Assembly (NCBI GenBank): GCA_951799405.1
Contig: OX637342.1
Location: 5,518,001 to 5,582,000, forward strand
Source of the DNA: Agapetus fuscipes
Lineage: Eukaryota > Arthropoda > Insecta > Trichoptera > Glossosomatidae
Reading direction: 5' to 3'
Length of the DNA: 64,000 bases
Positions 1-9,632 of this stretch are shown here, in pieces. Below the pieces are notes generated by a model. That model did no database searches, was not told where the DNA came from, and was given only the letters and a program-made list of their open reading frames with translations. Position numbers and translations under genes: made by a program. The stretch's first letter is position 1. Every line of letters starts with the position of its first letter.

Positions 1-400
1 TGTTCTTAAAATCATTTTTACATAAAATAGTATTCCTGAAGTTTCATTGATTTAATCAAAATCGTTTTTCTCATGATTTCTAGTTAATAACTTTTCAAAA
101 GTTGCCTTCCCATGTTGAAAAACATTCCTTATATTTTATACCCACTCGTGAATGTGCCTGAATAATAAAAAAAATATATAAACAATTCAATTTGTGTAAT
201 CTAAAAATATTATACATAAAATAGTATTGTAGACCAAATTATAGTTTAAGTATTAATGTTCCCTTGGTTTTATTTTTAAGTATTTATTTAAAGTATGGAT
301 TTTAAAAATACTATTTTTTTTCCTTTTTGATTTGAATGTACTCCCTTATTATTTTAAGGTCATACTATCTGTGTTCATGATATTATTTTTTCGGTACATG
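1..400. other. AT-rich DNA, nothing recognised
   Basis: Only low-complexity A/T tracts are visible; no coding signature or repeat family was recognised. Confidence 0.5.
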
Positions 401-455
401 GCAGGGGGGAACATCCTATACAGGCTAATGTACCTATAAGGTAGACAAAAAAAAT
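401..455 (+). repeat. Gamma-repeat end fragment
   Basis: Contains a degenerate copy of the 'catcctatacaggc...cctataaggtaggc' end seen more completely at 585-690 and 2575-2625. Only the terminal part of the element is present. Confidence 0.4.
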
Positions 456-584
456 AAAAATATATTTGATTCAACTTTAATCACTGTTAGAACATAAAAT
501 TATTTTTAAGACAAAAGGCAAAAACTTTTTGTGAAATATATTTGCCTCCACCCATTTATCACTCCTGCTACACGTATATTACTC

Positions 585-690
585 AGGGGCATGCATCCCA
601 TACAGGCACATGCGCCTAATAGGTAGGCAACAAGCATGTGCATAAGGCATAGGCAAATACATTTCAGAATAAATATTTTCTCCTGTTACT
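585..690. repeat. Gamma-repeat, two ends fused in inverted order
   Basis: The left end (GCATCCCATACAGGCACATG, then CGCCTAATAGGTAGGC) is followed directly by the reverse complement of the other end (GGCATAGGCAAATACATTTC). Compare 2575-2790, where both ends occur around a full body. This copy is an internally deleted foldback form. Confidence 0.45.
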
Positions 691-800
691 TAAGGGCCGC
701 CAGCGCCAATGCAAAACACCGCTGCGGGCGATCACATCGCCGGCAGAGTGTGCTAACGTTAATCATTAGAACCGTGGACTTCAGTGTGGCCAACTGGCCA
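691..800. other. GC-rich patch, unrecognised
   Basis: A short CpG-containing stretch in AT-rich DNA, including a small hairpin (GGGCGAT...ATCGCC). No protein or RNA family was recognised. Confidence 0.3.
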
Positions 801-896
801 TATAGGCGTTTTTATATTTTTTTTCGTTTCGAGGTGAAACTTAAAATCCATTTAGTTTATCCAGCATGTACATTCTGCTTTTTTTTAATATTTCAT

Positions 897-950
897 ATCG
901 CTACCTAAAAGGTAAAACTAAATAAGTACAGATTCTTTGTTTTGAGATAT
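897..950 (+). repeat. Beta-MITE 5' end fragment
   Basis: ACCTAAAAGGTAAAACTAAA matches the terminal repeat of the Beta element described at 3823-4426. The remainder is absent or too diverged to follow. Confidence 0.45.
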
Positions 951-2325
951 CGCAGAAAGAAGATTGTAATGTGTATTTCTTCTCCTAGTTCGGTAACCAA
1001 TCATCAGAATGAACTGATTTTTTTGGTCAATTTAGCAATGATTGTAATCATTTTGTCTGATTTGATTAACACGCACTTTTTTTTCAGCGATAAAAACATA
1101 AAAAGTACTTATTCCATTTTACTTCTCAGACGAGTGTGGTATTTGTGTTACTTACAGTCTTACACACAAGAAAAATGTATGGAATAATGAATTTTCAAAA
1201 AAATTATGACAAAATGAGTATGGATAAACTTACAATATTTTAGTAAAGAATTACTCAAACTAAAAAAATGAGAATTTGGATAAAAATGTATGAAAATATA
1301 CTTTTTCTACTTAAAACAAAGTTAAACTTTTCGTTTTACTTTTTTAATTAGAACTTTCACGAATCAAATACAAAATAAAGTAAAGGCGTATTTCAAACAT
1401 GAAATTTACAATTCTTTAGGACAAGTAACTCAAGGCCTATCAAAATTAAATTATTCTATACATATAAATAGAAAATCGACATTACTAATTGATGGGAGGT
1501 ACCTACTGTTTTTCCCAAAACAAGTAAATAGTCTATAAAATAAATAAAACTCAAAGAGAATAATAATACAGTTTTTTTTATTTAAATAAAAAAAAAACAC
1601 TTTCACAAAGTTGGCAATTGAAGCAAGTCAACTAAGCCGTATTGGTATACTTTTTTTATACTTATATACGAATATACGATAGCCCTGGCAGCACCACGAA
1701 ATTCTCTGAAAATCGAAAAACTGTACAAAATAAAAGTAAAAATGAAGAATAAAGGTTGTAAACATGATTTCTTTTAAACAATTTTACATATTTTTTATTT
1801 TTGTAACAGTAAATTCAAGATTTTATACAATTTTGATGCATTTTAGAGCGCACGTAGATTTGACGTGCGTTCACCTTGAAAGATGTCTCACAACTGAAAT
1901 GAGATGCCGAACGGCAGCGTTTGCTTGGTTATTTATATGGAGAGAATCACTTTAATTTGAAATATATTTTTTTGTAATTATTACGGCTCTAAAAAACAAA
2001 ATTTAAGACTCTATAAATTGAGATCACAAGTTAAACAATAGGTCAGTTATTTTTTAAATTTATTTTGTTTAGCGTGGAGACCAAAAAAAACGTCCACAAT
2101 AACACCCTTTTTCATGCAATTTTGAGGAAATGATAATCTTGAGCTTCTTTTTTTGTATTGTGAAGTATTTATTTTTACAGTTTTAGCATTCAACAAAAGT
2201 AAATGAAGACTTTTTCTAAATAATGTGATTTTTTATTTTTTTTCTATTCCATCGTTTGTATGCTAAAGTACATCCCAAACATGTGCCGTTTTCTCCGAAA
2301 CGCACACGCCCCCGTTAACAAAAAC
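951..2325. other. AT-rich DNA, nothing recognised
   Basis: Long stretch of A/T tracts. Open frames here are short and compositionally random. No repeat family of this window was found in it. Confidence 0.5.
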
Positions 2326-2328
2326 TCA

Positions 2329-2790
2329 TTTGAAATTGACTGAAATGCTAACGATGGCTCCAATCGAATATACATTTTGAATTTTAAATCTGAATATTAA
2401 GCTTAAATGTTTTTTTACCGTATATTGCCTACCTATTAAGCGCTACCTGTTGGTGGAGGTGCGCTGCTCATCATATGCAGACCTTAAAAGAGCCACACAA
2501 GACAGGGAAGAATGGAGGAGAAGAATGAAAGAAATTGCTGCAAACCAATCCCAGGATTGAACTATAGAAGAAGATTAGGCGCATGGGCCTGTATGGGATG
2601 CACGCATTGGTAGGCAATATACGGTAAAAAACACATTTAAACTTGATATTGACATGTAAAATTCAAAATTGAAGTTTGATTGGAGCCATCGTTAGCACTT
2701 CAGTCAATTTCAAATGTGTATTTTAAAGGAATGGGAGAAAATGTTTATTCTGAAATGTATTTGCCTATAGTTTATGCATGCGCCTGATAT
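2329..2790. repeat. Gamma foldback element with ~105-bp inverted arms
   Basis: The left arm, 2329-2435, and the right arm, 2609-2713, are reverse complements with few mismatches; both carry GGAGCCATCGTTAGC (or complement) and TACCGTATATTGCCTACC (or complement). The 173-bp spacer holds the tail of a LINE reading frame. The right flank continues to the second end (TTTGCCTATAG...CATGCGCCTG near 2765-2790). The same body recurs once, uninverted, at 17478-17665. Confidence 0.7.
2488..2560 (+). pseudogene. LINE ORF2 C-terminal remnant (RTE-like)
   Basis: About 24 codons in one frame end at a stop and read ...ATQDREEWRRRMKEIAANQ.... This is the kind of Arg/Glu/Trp-rich carboxy terminus (DREEWRR) that ends RTE-type non-LTR retrotransposon polyproteins. 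Only this tail survives. It lies inside the spacer of the foldback element at 2329-2790, so the palindrome's loop is retrotransposon-derived. The clade assignment is from recall and unverified. Confidence 0.6.
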
Positions 2791-2963
2791 TACAACAGAG
2801 GAATTAAAAAACAAATACTATTGCCTATCGGTTTAAAGTGAAGTGAGCAAGGATTACTGCTTTTTGTCCAAAGGCTGACTAGATGGTAACTACGATGGAT
2901 TTTTCTGAAGATTAAATGAAATTGTTTACTTTCCAATGCTAGCAGAAATAAATTTGTGACCTG

Positions 2964-3184
2964 CAATCTAATCTAAATCTAAATCTAAGTTGCAAAGATA
3001 TGTATCATTTGAGATTCATATTAAATGCATTCCCACAAGCAGACACGCATAATTTTGTGCTCACACATGCGGCATGTGGACCTAAGTACAATATAAAAAC
3101 CCAATCTCAAATGCAACTCTTGCCGACCTTCCCTGAAACAGGGGTGACATTGGCAAAGTGAACCATTTTTTACAGTATGGGTCC
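2964..3184 (-). repeat. Alpha repeat copy (~220 bp)
   Basis: First of about 31 copies of the commonest repeat in the window. Read in its own 5'-3' sense, the element begins TTCCTTGACTTATAGGTTGG, passes GGTTCACTTTGCCAATGTC and a CCCCTGTTTCAGGGAAGG hairpin-like block, and ends CTTTGCAACTTAGATTAGAT with a (GATTA)n tail. It has no inverted ends and no clear pol III A/B boxes. This copy lacks the first ~30 bp. Confidence 0.8.
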
Positions 3185-3822
3185 AACCCTCTTGACAAAA
3201 TTAGTAAGGTCTTGTTACAGGGATTTGATATATTTATCATTTTGTTTGTTTATTACTATTTTTAGGATTAGTTTTTGTGTTCCTTATTTACTTGGAAGTT
3301 TTAAAGCATATATGAGCGATTTGTTCACACTAAATAAGCAAAAATAAGTTCAGCACATTCAGTGTCATTCTCAAACAGCAAAGCCATGGCTCATCCGCAG
3401 TCTACAGTGAATTTTCAGTTTAAAAAGTTGATGACCCGTAGATAAGCTTTGGATCAATAGCCCTGTTTGCTAATAATTTTAGGCAATCTTGAAAGCTTAT
3501 ATGTGGTTTGGAGTGGCCAATTGAAAAACGGTCTTTAACCTTTTGTCCAAATATTTGTTTCTTTCCATAAGCTACCTATATTCCTACAAACCAAATAAAA
3601 TCAATTTCCCTTAGAAAATACTACAAATTTCTCTCACGTATCATCGCAGTGTATAAAATGACATTTAGCATAAAAAGGTTTGCATTTTTTTGGACATTGT
3701 TTTTTTGTTTTAAATCCAATATTTGTGATAATTTATTTATAGATTAAAAATACTAGTTTTCATACTGATTTGTAAATAAATTTGTAAACAATAAATTTTG
3801 ATTGGTGTTTTATTTCGCGTAC
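3185..3822. other. AT-rich DNA, nothing recognised
   Basis: No coding signature or known repeat seen. Confidence 0.45.
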
Positions 3823-3837
3823 ATCGATACCTTAAAG

Positions 3838-3885
3838 CAGTGTTGACCCCCCAGGGGGTCGCGACCCACAGGTTGAAAAACGCTG
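3838..3885. mobile_element. 48-bp hAT-type micro-relic
   Basis: The sequence starts CAGTGTT and ends AACGCTG, and its right half reads (reverse complement) CAGCGTTTTTCAACCTGTGG then GTCGCGACCC, a hallmark hAT terminal repeat. It is flanked on both sides by the identical octamer CCTTAAAG (3830-3837 and 3886-3893), the 8-bp duplication typical of hAT insertions. Only the two termini remain. It sits inside the terminal repeat of the Beta MITE. Confidence 0.8.
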
Positions 3886-4033
3886 CCTTAAAGGTAAAAC
3901 TAAATAAGTCAAATACAAAGCTAACATTGGTTTCTTAGATAAATACACCTTTTTTTCTACTTTCTACGAGAGAAAATATTAAAAAGGCGAAAATCCTGTA
4001 GTGTCCTGTAGTGTAGTAATCCTGTCATGTATG

Positions 4034-4291
4034 TTCCTTGACTTATAGGTTGTTATGCGGCTGACCACCCATAATATAAAAATTGGTTCACTTTGCCAAT
4101 GTCACCCCTGTTTCAGGGAAGGACGGCAAGAGTTGCAAGGCTTATGTTCATTTGAGATTGGGTTTTTATATTGTAGGTCCACATGCGGCATGTGTTAGCG
4201 TGAAATTATACATATCTGCTTGTGGGAATGCATTTAGTGTAAATCTTAAATGATATATTATATCTTTGCAGCTTAGATTAGATTAGATTAG
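4034..4291 (+). repeat. Alpha repeat copy, near full length
   Basis: Complete from TTCCTTGACTTATAGG to the (GATTA)n tail. It is inserted in the Beta MITE, with Beta sequence resuming at 'gtagaagttttttta'. Confidence 0.8.
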
Positions 4292-4426
4292 TAGAAGTTT
4301 TTTTATGAGCACTGCCTTATAATGAGTTCACTTATTGTGAGAAGTTACACCCAATAAAATGGTTAGTCCACAATTTCTCAAATCAGTGAATCAGCATTTA
4401 TTCAGTTTTACCTTTAAGGTGGCGAT

Positions 4427-5124
4427 ATATTCAAGAATCTTCATAAATTTATCCAGTCCAGCCGTCAAAGTGGTCGCTTATCATGCAGAACGTCTTGATT
4501 GAAAATGAACGATTGTGAACGAAACACAACAAAGATACATGATGACAGAGATGAGAAGAGCATCAGCAGCCAGCCAGTTGCCAAAAGTAAACGGAGGATA
4601 AAGGTCCCCCGTCGCTACGAGCCTTGATAATGTTCCCCGCTCGAGGGAATGAAACGTCGGCAGATATAATAACTGCAAGTAGAACATGGTCTAACCCGAA
4701 AACAACTATACCATATGATTGTGATACAGTATACTCTTCTGCTGTTCTCTTTTTCAGGTCTAAAAATCTCAAATTTCAAACATGGTCTTCACAAAAAAAA
4801 ATTGAGAACCTCTTCCTTCCGCAACAAAAAATCTCATTTCGGATTTTTTCATGAAAAATAAACTTGCACACCTATGCCAAAATTTCAGGACAAAGCTGAA
4901 ATAAATTGCATGCCTTCCATTATAAATACGCATTTTTATTTTAGATACAATATTTGATGTAATTTTTAATTATTTTTGAAAATATTAAAAAAGCTGCGCA
5001 TTTTTCTATTCAAATAAAATGTGAATTTTTTGGACATTTTCACGAAAAGCTTTCTTTACTGTATAAAGCTTTCATTTTCCACCGTTAGATGGCAGTTTAC
5101 CCACATTTTCATGGAACCACAACA
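4427..5124. other. No recognised feature
   Basis: Moderate-complexity DNA. Overlapping short open frames occur on both strands near 4480-4850, but none resembles a protein family. Confidence 0.4.
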
Positions 5125-5132
5125 ATGTATAG
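5125..5132. repeat. 8-bp target-site duplication, left
   Basis: ATGTATAG immediately precedes the left inverted end. The identical octamer follows the right end at 11341-11348. Confidence 0.85.
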
Positions 5133-5272
5133 TAAGGTGGATCGAAATCGTTTTTTTGGGAATTTCGATTTTGCGTTTGGCCAAAAGCTGCTCTATATCA
5201 ATACAAACAATAAATTGTACCACCATAAGGTCGAAATATTTGATCTTATACTGCCCCAAAGCCTCGGAAAGT
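5133..5272 (+). repeat. Transposon left terminal inverted repeat
   Basis: Imperfect inverted match to 11200-11340. Shared blocks in order are TAAGGTGGATCG, a T-rich tract, TTGCGTT, GCTCTAT and TTATACTGCCCCAA. Confidence 0.8.
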
Positions 5273-5463
5273 TAATAAAAATCATAAAAACTGCTATATA
5301 CTTAACATTTTTTTTTGTTCATTAAGAAAAAAATAATTGTAGTAAAATGAAGTTCAAATTTAAGCTCAAAGCATGATTTTCTATAAATGATAGAAAAAAG
5401 ACCCTTTTATGGCAAAAAAATATTAAAAAATGGCCATCAACACAAGTCTAGAAATTAGTGATT

Positions 5464-5930
5464 TTAAGAGAATTGGTAATCTTTCTTTAAATTGAAAAAG
5501 GCATTATTTGTCCCGATTCCAGGTTTCTTTTAATGAATTCATCTCTTCTAATAAGACCGCAAACAGCAGCTGAAGTTTTTGTTACAATTTTTACTAATCT
5601 TTCAGTGGCTAAGGTGTAGAAAGAAAATTGGAAATGGCTTGAGATAAGTTCGTCAACAAGCGGTGGATTGTCTTAACAACGTGATGTTAATTCACCGTTC
5701 ATAAATTTTGTAACAGGCGGCTTGGCCACATTATTTTCGTGCCAGTTTATAAGGTTTTGTATAATTGTCTGCATCAAAATCAAGTTTTGGCCGATCGTAG
5801 TTCGAATTCTCAAAATTATTTCCTGCCGCGTTTCAATATTGTTCACAAGGCTAGAACTCATAAAAAGGAAAAGCAAGTAAGATATTTTTTATATGATTGA
5901 AATATCCATTTCTCTGTATAACAGGATGTA
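5464..5930 (-). pseudogene. Transposase-like gene, C-terminal half
   Basis: This continues the gene interrupted at 9621. Reading leftwards on the minus strand it decodes, across frame changes, to VIQRNGYFNHIKNILLAF, then IINLINWH/LINWHENNVAKPPVTK-like sequence, then ATERLVKIVTKTSAAVCG, IRRDEFIKRNLESGQ and a final FFNLKKDYQFS before a stop at 5464-5466. The 'ATERxVKxVTxxSAxVCG...RRD' block is one I associate with a multicopy arthropod protein family. At least three frameshifts are needed to follow it. Its position at the C-terminus, with an S/ER-type motif, is reminiscent of hAT C-terminal dimerisation regions, but that is inference. Confidence 0.75.
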
Positions 5931-5937
5931 GTATCTG

Positions 5938-5941
<4 letters not shown>
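5931..5941. repeat. LINE target-site duplication, 3' side
   Basis: GTATCTGCTTT here matches GTATATTGCTTT at 9621-9632 (one substitution and one indel). Joining the flanks at this sequence restores continuity of the interrupted gene. Confidence 0.75.
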
Positions 5942-5969
<28 letters not shown>

Positions 5970-6017
5970 TTTATTTTTTTTTTTTTTTTTTTATTTTTTA
6001 TTTTTTTTTATTTTATT
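5941..6017 (-). repeat. LINE poly(A) tail
   Basis: On the minus strand this is a long A tract with occasional T, immediately following the LINE 3' UTR. It marks the 3' end of the insertion. Confidence 0.85.
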
Positions 6018-6169
6018 AGACAAACAAACAGTTATACATGTAATATATGGGATAAACAACATAGTTATACAATTTCAAAAACCAGCAAAGTTTGCAAACA
6101 TAATGTAGTATAATTTAGTTTACAGCTTAATTAAGAAGGAGAAACAAGAAAAATTTGGAAAGTAATATG

Positions 6170-6319
6170 AGAAAAATGAAGAAGAAGAAAGAAAAAAACA
6201 AAGAGAAAACGACTATTAACTTAATCATCACATAAAGAGAGGAAAAGGAATGGGGGGAAGAATAGGAAAGGGAAGGAAAAAGAAAAGGAAAAGGAAAAGG
6301 AAAGGAAAAGGAAAAGCAT
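6170..6319 (-). repeat. Low-complexity purine tract (+ strand) in LINE 3' UTR
   Basis: GGAAAAGGAAAA-type runs on the plus strand, i.e. a pyrimidine tract in the LINE transcript just after the reverse transcriptase stop. Confidence 0.7.
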
Positions 6320-6326
6320 CCAACGA

Positions 6327-8165
6327 TTAAACCCCATGAGCCCCCGCTGTCATAAGGGATCTTTTTACAGCTTCATTGAATTGCAGTATGGTGGTGTTAA
6401 ACAGATCAATGTTGACAAAAAAAATATTGTAGTTATTGCAGGCCCGGTATATGAATGCGCTCTGTAAATAATTAGTTGCACAGGTAGGTTGTTTAAATGT
6501 AAGCAAGGATCTAGTTCGTCGTATAGGACAGTTCAAAAAAATTTTTTTAAGCAAGTCGGGTGAATCGATTGTATTGTTCACTATTTTATGTAGAAATTTC
6601 ATGTCAGTAACGGTACGTCTATTTTCTAAGGTCATTAATTGATGATATTTGGCAGAAAGGCGGTAGTTGTCAAATGTGACACGACATCTATAATTAAGAG
6701 ACTTTAAAAATTTGTTCTGGACCCTCTCTAGTCTATCAATATACGTAGTATATTGAGGATTCCAAACAACCGTGGCATATTCCAGACATGTCCTTACGTA
6801 CGTATAATAGAGCAATTTTATTGTATTTAGTAGTTTAAATGGCTTAGAGATTCTCAGAATAAATCCCAGCTGCCTAAGGGCCCCACTCACTCTCCAATTG
6901 ATATGAGCCCTGTACGTCATTTTGCTGTCCAGAACAACACCCAAGTCCTTTACCTCACTACACTTTCTAAGGGATATACCGTCTATTGTATAGTTAAAAT
7001 AGTAAGGGGTATTGCGACGAGTAAAAGATATTGAGCAGCACTTAGCAACGTTCAGAAATAGGCTACTTCTTGAGCAATAGTGGGACAAACTCTGTAAATC
7101 AAACTGAAGTTGTTCGGAATCTTTGGAGCATTTAATTCCTTTGTATATTTTAATGTCGTCAGCATAGATCAAGAAAGAAGATGATCTGAAACAATGCTGA
7201 ATATCATTTATGTACAAAATAAATAATACAGGCCCCAAATGTGAGCCCTGTGGAACGCCAGATGGACATTGTTGAAATGGAGAAGTATTACCCTCTACCG
7301 TTACTGCTTGGAGTCTATTAATAATGTAAGAAGATAACCATCGTAGCAGGTTGCCGTGCACTCCATACCTCCCGAGCTTATGGATTAATATTTCATGGTT
7401 AATTTTGTCGAAGGCTTTCGAGAAGTCCGTATACACGGCATCAACCTGTCCCCCACCACTCATTGAATTGTGTAAGTAGTCAGTGAATTCAACCAAATTC
7501 GAGTCAGCCGATCTGCCTTTAAAAAATCCATGTTGATTTGGAAGAATAAAACTCTTAAATGCTGGAGTCAGTTGCTCTACCACGATTTTCTCCATCAATT
7601 TGCTGAACAAGGAGAGTTTGGAGATAGGCCTATAGTTCTCTACGTTATGCTTTGGCCCCGATTTATGGATGGGAGTCACAAAGGATCTCTTCCAAGTATC
7701 CGGGAATACTCCAGTTGTAAATGACAAATTAAATAAAATGGAAAGCGGAGCGACCAATTCCTCTGCGCATTTAACTATGAATAGCGGGGGAATTCCATCG
7801 GGGCCCGGACTTTTATTCAAGTCCATTTGTTTGAGATTTTTCAAAATATCAGATGGTTCAAAAGAAATGCGGGCGATATCAATCTCTCCAGGGCTCACCA
7901 CGTCTGGTACTGGACAAGCACTCGATGTAAACGATGACTGAAAGAAGTCACTGAACATCTCGCATACCTGTTCCATTTCGTTAGTTACAGTGTTTTTATA
8001 ATACATGTTTTGTGGGAAACCTGATTGTGATTTCATACATTTAACGTAGCTATGGATATTCTTTGGGTCATTTTTAATATTTAACTCTGTTCTATTAATA
8101 AAGGTTCTGTAACATTCGAGTTGCATTTTTTTTTTGGCGTTCTCTAAGTAAGGAATATTCATCAT
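6327..8165 (-). pseudogene. LINE ORF2, reverse transcriptase half
   Basis: A 612-codon open frame. It shows the ordered RT blocks: SPGPDG (about residues 119-124), YRPISKLSLFSKLMEKIV (about 178-195), QHGFFKGRS, YTDFSKAFD with the first catalytic Asp (about 245-253), PSGVPQGSHLGPVLFILYIN (about 301-320), and the polymerase box YADD (334-337). It continues into a thumb/C-terminal region typical of these elements (YVRTCLEYATVVWNPQ). The RT would copy LINE RNA at a nicked target. The RT frame is intact, but it is out of frame with the endonuclease half by one base, so no complete ORF2 protein can be made without frameshifting. Its annotated first Met is an artefact; the true start is the ATG at 9186. 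Confidence 0.93.
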
Positions 8166-9186
8166 AGTCCTGAAGTAGGCCTGATTTTTTCCATTTCTTA
8201 TGAACCTTTAGTTTTTCCCTTATAACTTTGACCAATGGGTGTGAATACCAAACGGGAAATCTTTGAGAACTTGTACGTATTTTTGATGGGACGAACAGTT
8301 GTATACAATTATACAAAATTTCATAGAAACGGTCCAATGCTTCATCAATAGTCCTACCCGAAAGAATGCTACCCCAGTCAACATTTACCAGATGCTGTTT
8401 AATATGATCGTAGTTTGCTCTATAAAATAATTTTACTCGTCTCGGATCCAGTTTTATGTATGGAATGCTGACATTGTCAAGTTGTAACAGTAAAGATTTG
8501 TGGTGAGAATCTTCACTAACCAGGGAGTCTGTGCAGTGAGACACGTTACAACTTTCAATGTTACTTAATATGAGGTCAAGTATTCGACCATTGACGTTTG
8601 TAATGCCGTTATATTGTTTGAAATCCGTGAATGACATGAAATCGATCATAGGGGAATCGTGGGAACTATGATTAGTTACACTAAAAGAATTTGGTTCATC
8701 TGTCGGCTCCCAGCATATTCCAGGCAAATTGAAATCACCTAGCAATATAAATTTGTCATCTACATTATTTAATACTAGTTGCGATGCATTTTCAAAGAAC
8801 TTACTTAGTCTTTGTGAGTGGTTTTGACCCTGAGGCAGGTATACGCAGCACAAATTCAATTTCGTTGATGTTGACAAGGTAATGGTTATCCATAACTCTT
8901 CCGCTTTTGAGTCTGAAGCCCAGCCCGTTCTGATAGATGATGTTAAACTAGACTTAACCGCAATAAGGACTCCTCCTCCCAATTTTTGTTCAGTTGTATG
9001 GTAATCTCTGTCAAGTCTGTAAACACAGTATCGGCTGTCAAAGAGTTCGTGATCATAAAAATTTTCATTCAGCCAAGATTCTGTAAGGCAAATTATATCA
9101 AAATCATTGCACAAAATATTGCTATAAAATAGATGTGTTTTAGTCCTAAGACCCCTGACGTTTTGGTAGTATGTTATCAGGTTCAT
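8095..9186 (-). pseudogene. LINE ORF2, endonuclease half
   Basis: A 363-codon frame starting MNLITYYQNVRGLRTK, typical of the start of ORF2 in this LINE group. AP-endonuclease features: N9 in QNVRGL, the metal-binding Glu at about 36 in CLTESWL, GDFN (about 150-153), LDLILSN (about 203-209) and a DSHH near 226-229 in the position of the usual SDH. It would nick the target DNA. It runs out of frame after RERQKKN at a run of ten A (8126-8135 on the plus strand), where the downstream RT frame is off by one base. The 71-bp overlap with the RT frame is the consequence of that slip. Confidence 0.9.
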
Positions 9187-9443
9187 AGTGGAGAAAGTTT
9201 AGAAAAACAATAGAATTCAATGAGTATTAATGGGGCAACCATGGATGCTGCTAAAGAGGTAAGAAGGACTGGAATATGAGAGGTGGATAGTGATGTTGTA
9301 GTCGTAGACAAATTAATAACAAAATCGATTATTACAGAAGTGTAGAACATAACTCTGTAACATGTATAGAGAAAAAAAGACACTAATGAAAAAGAAAAAG
9401 AAAAGCAAATCGTAACAATATGATGGGTACTTTTTATAAATAG

Positions 9444-9620
9444 TCAGAATATCTTCTTAAGGTCAGATTCGTTTCTGACGAGGATAGCCCTCGAACTGCT
9501 ATCTTTCCTGGTATATATTCGACATTGTTTAATCCACACAAATTGGTACTCTTTGGCCTTGGCCAATTCCCTGACCTGTTTAAAGAGTTTTTTGTTTGTT
9601 GGTGTTAAGTGGTAGTTCAA
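9444..9620 (-). pseudogene. LINE ORF1 C-terminal remnant
   Basis: About 58 codons in one frame ending at TGA (9446-9444), reading ..HLTPTNKKLFKQVRELAKAK.. then ..FVWIKQCRIYTRKDSSSRAI.. and ..SDLKKIF. This resembles the 'NxHLTPxNKxLFxxAR...VWxxxGRIxxRK...I.s..DL..i' ending of ORF1 proteins in insect LINEs that carry a baculovirus FP-like C-terminal domain (nucleic-acid-binding chaperone role). The N-terminal part is missing because of 5' truncation. It was too short and lacks a start codon to be found as a normal ORF. Confidence 0.8.
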
Positions 9621-9632
9621 GTATATTGCTTT
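9621..9632. repeat. LINE target-site duplication, 5' side
   Basis: GTATATTGCTTT (AAAGCAATATAC on the minus strand), partner of 5931-5941. Confidence 0.75.

Larger units (their letters stand above)
3823..4426. mobile_element. Beta MITE interrupted by a hAT relic and an Alpha copy
   Basis: The ends are inverted: left ATCGATACCTTAAAG (then GTAAAACTAAATAAG after the hAT relic) and right TTCAGTTTTACCTTTAAGGTGGCGAT. Stripped of its insertions it would be roughly 280 bp, close to the uninterrupted copy at 63655-63892, with which it shares ATTGGTTTCTTAGATAAAT-like and GAGAAGTTACACCCAA-like blocks. It has no coding capacity. The superfamily is undetermined because no target duplication is clear. Confidence 0.75.
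5942..9620 (-). mobile_element. 5'-truncated non-LTR retrotransposon (jockey/CR1-type)
   Basis: In order on the minus strand: the C-terminus of ORF1 (to 9444), a 257-nt gap, an AP-like endonuclease region (9186-8095), a reverse transcriptase region (8165-6327), a purine/pyrimidine-biased 3' UTR and a poly(A) tail. Target duplications flank it. The 5' end falls inside ORF1, the usual result of incomplete reverse transcription, so the copy arrived dead. It lies in the same orientation as the transposon gene it disrupts. The clade is judged only from the QNVRGLRTK, TDFSKAFD and YADD style; jockey and CR1 are not separated here. Confidence 0.9.

Noticed and set aside
5089..5325. Overlapping short frames on both strands
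   Set aside because: They lie across the transposon's left inverted repeat and have no family resemblance.
9183..9383. 66-codon minus-strand frame upstream of LINE ORF2
   Set aside because: Lies in the ORF1-ORF2 spacer, hydrophobic/Ser-Thr-rich without family resemblance; the real ORF1 remnant is in another position and ends at 9444.
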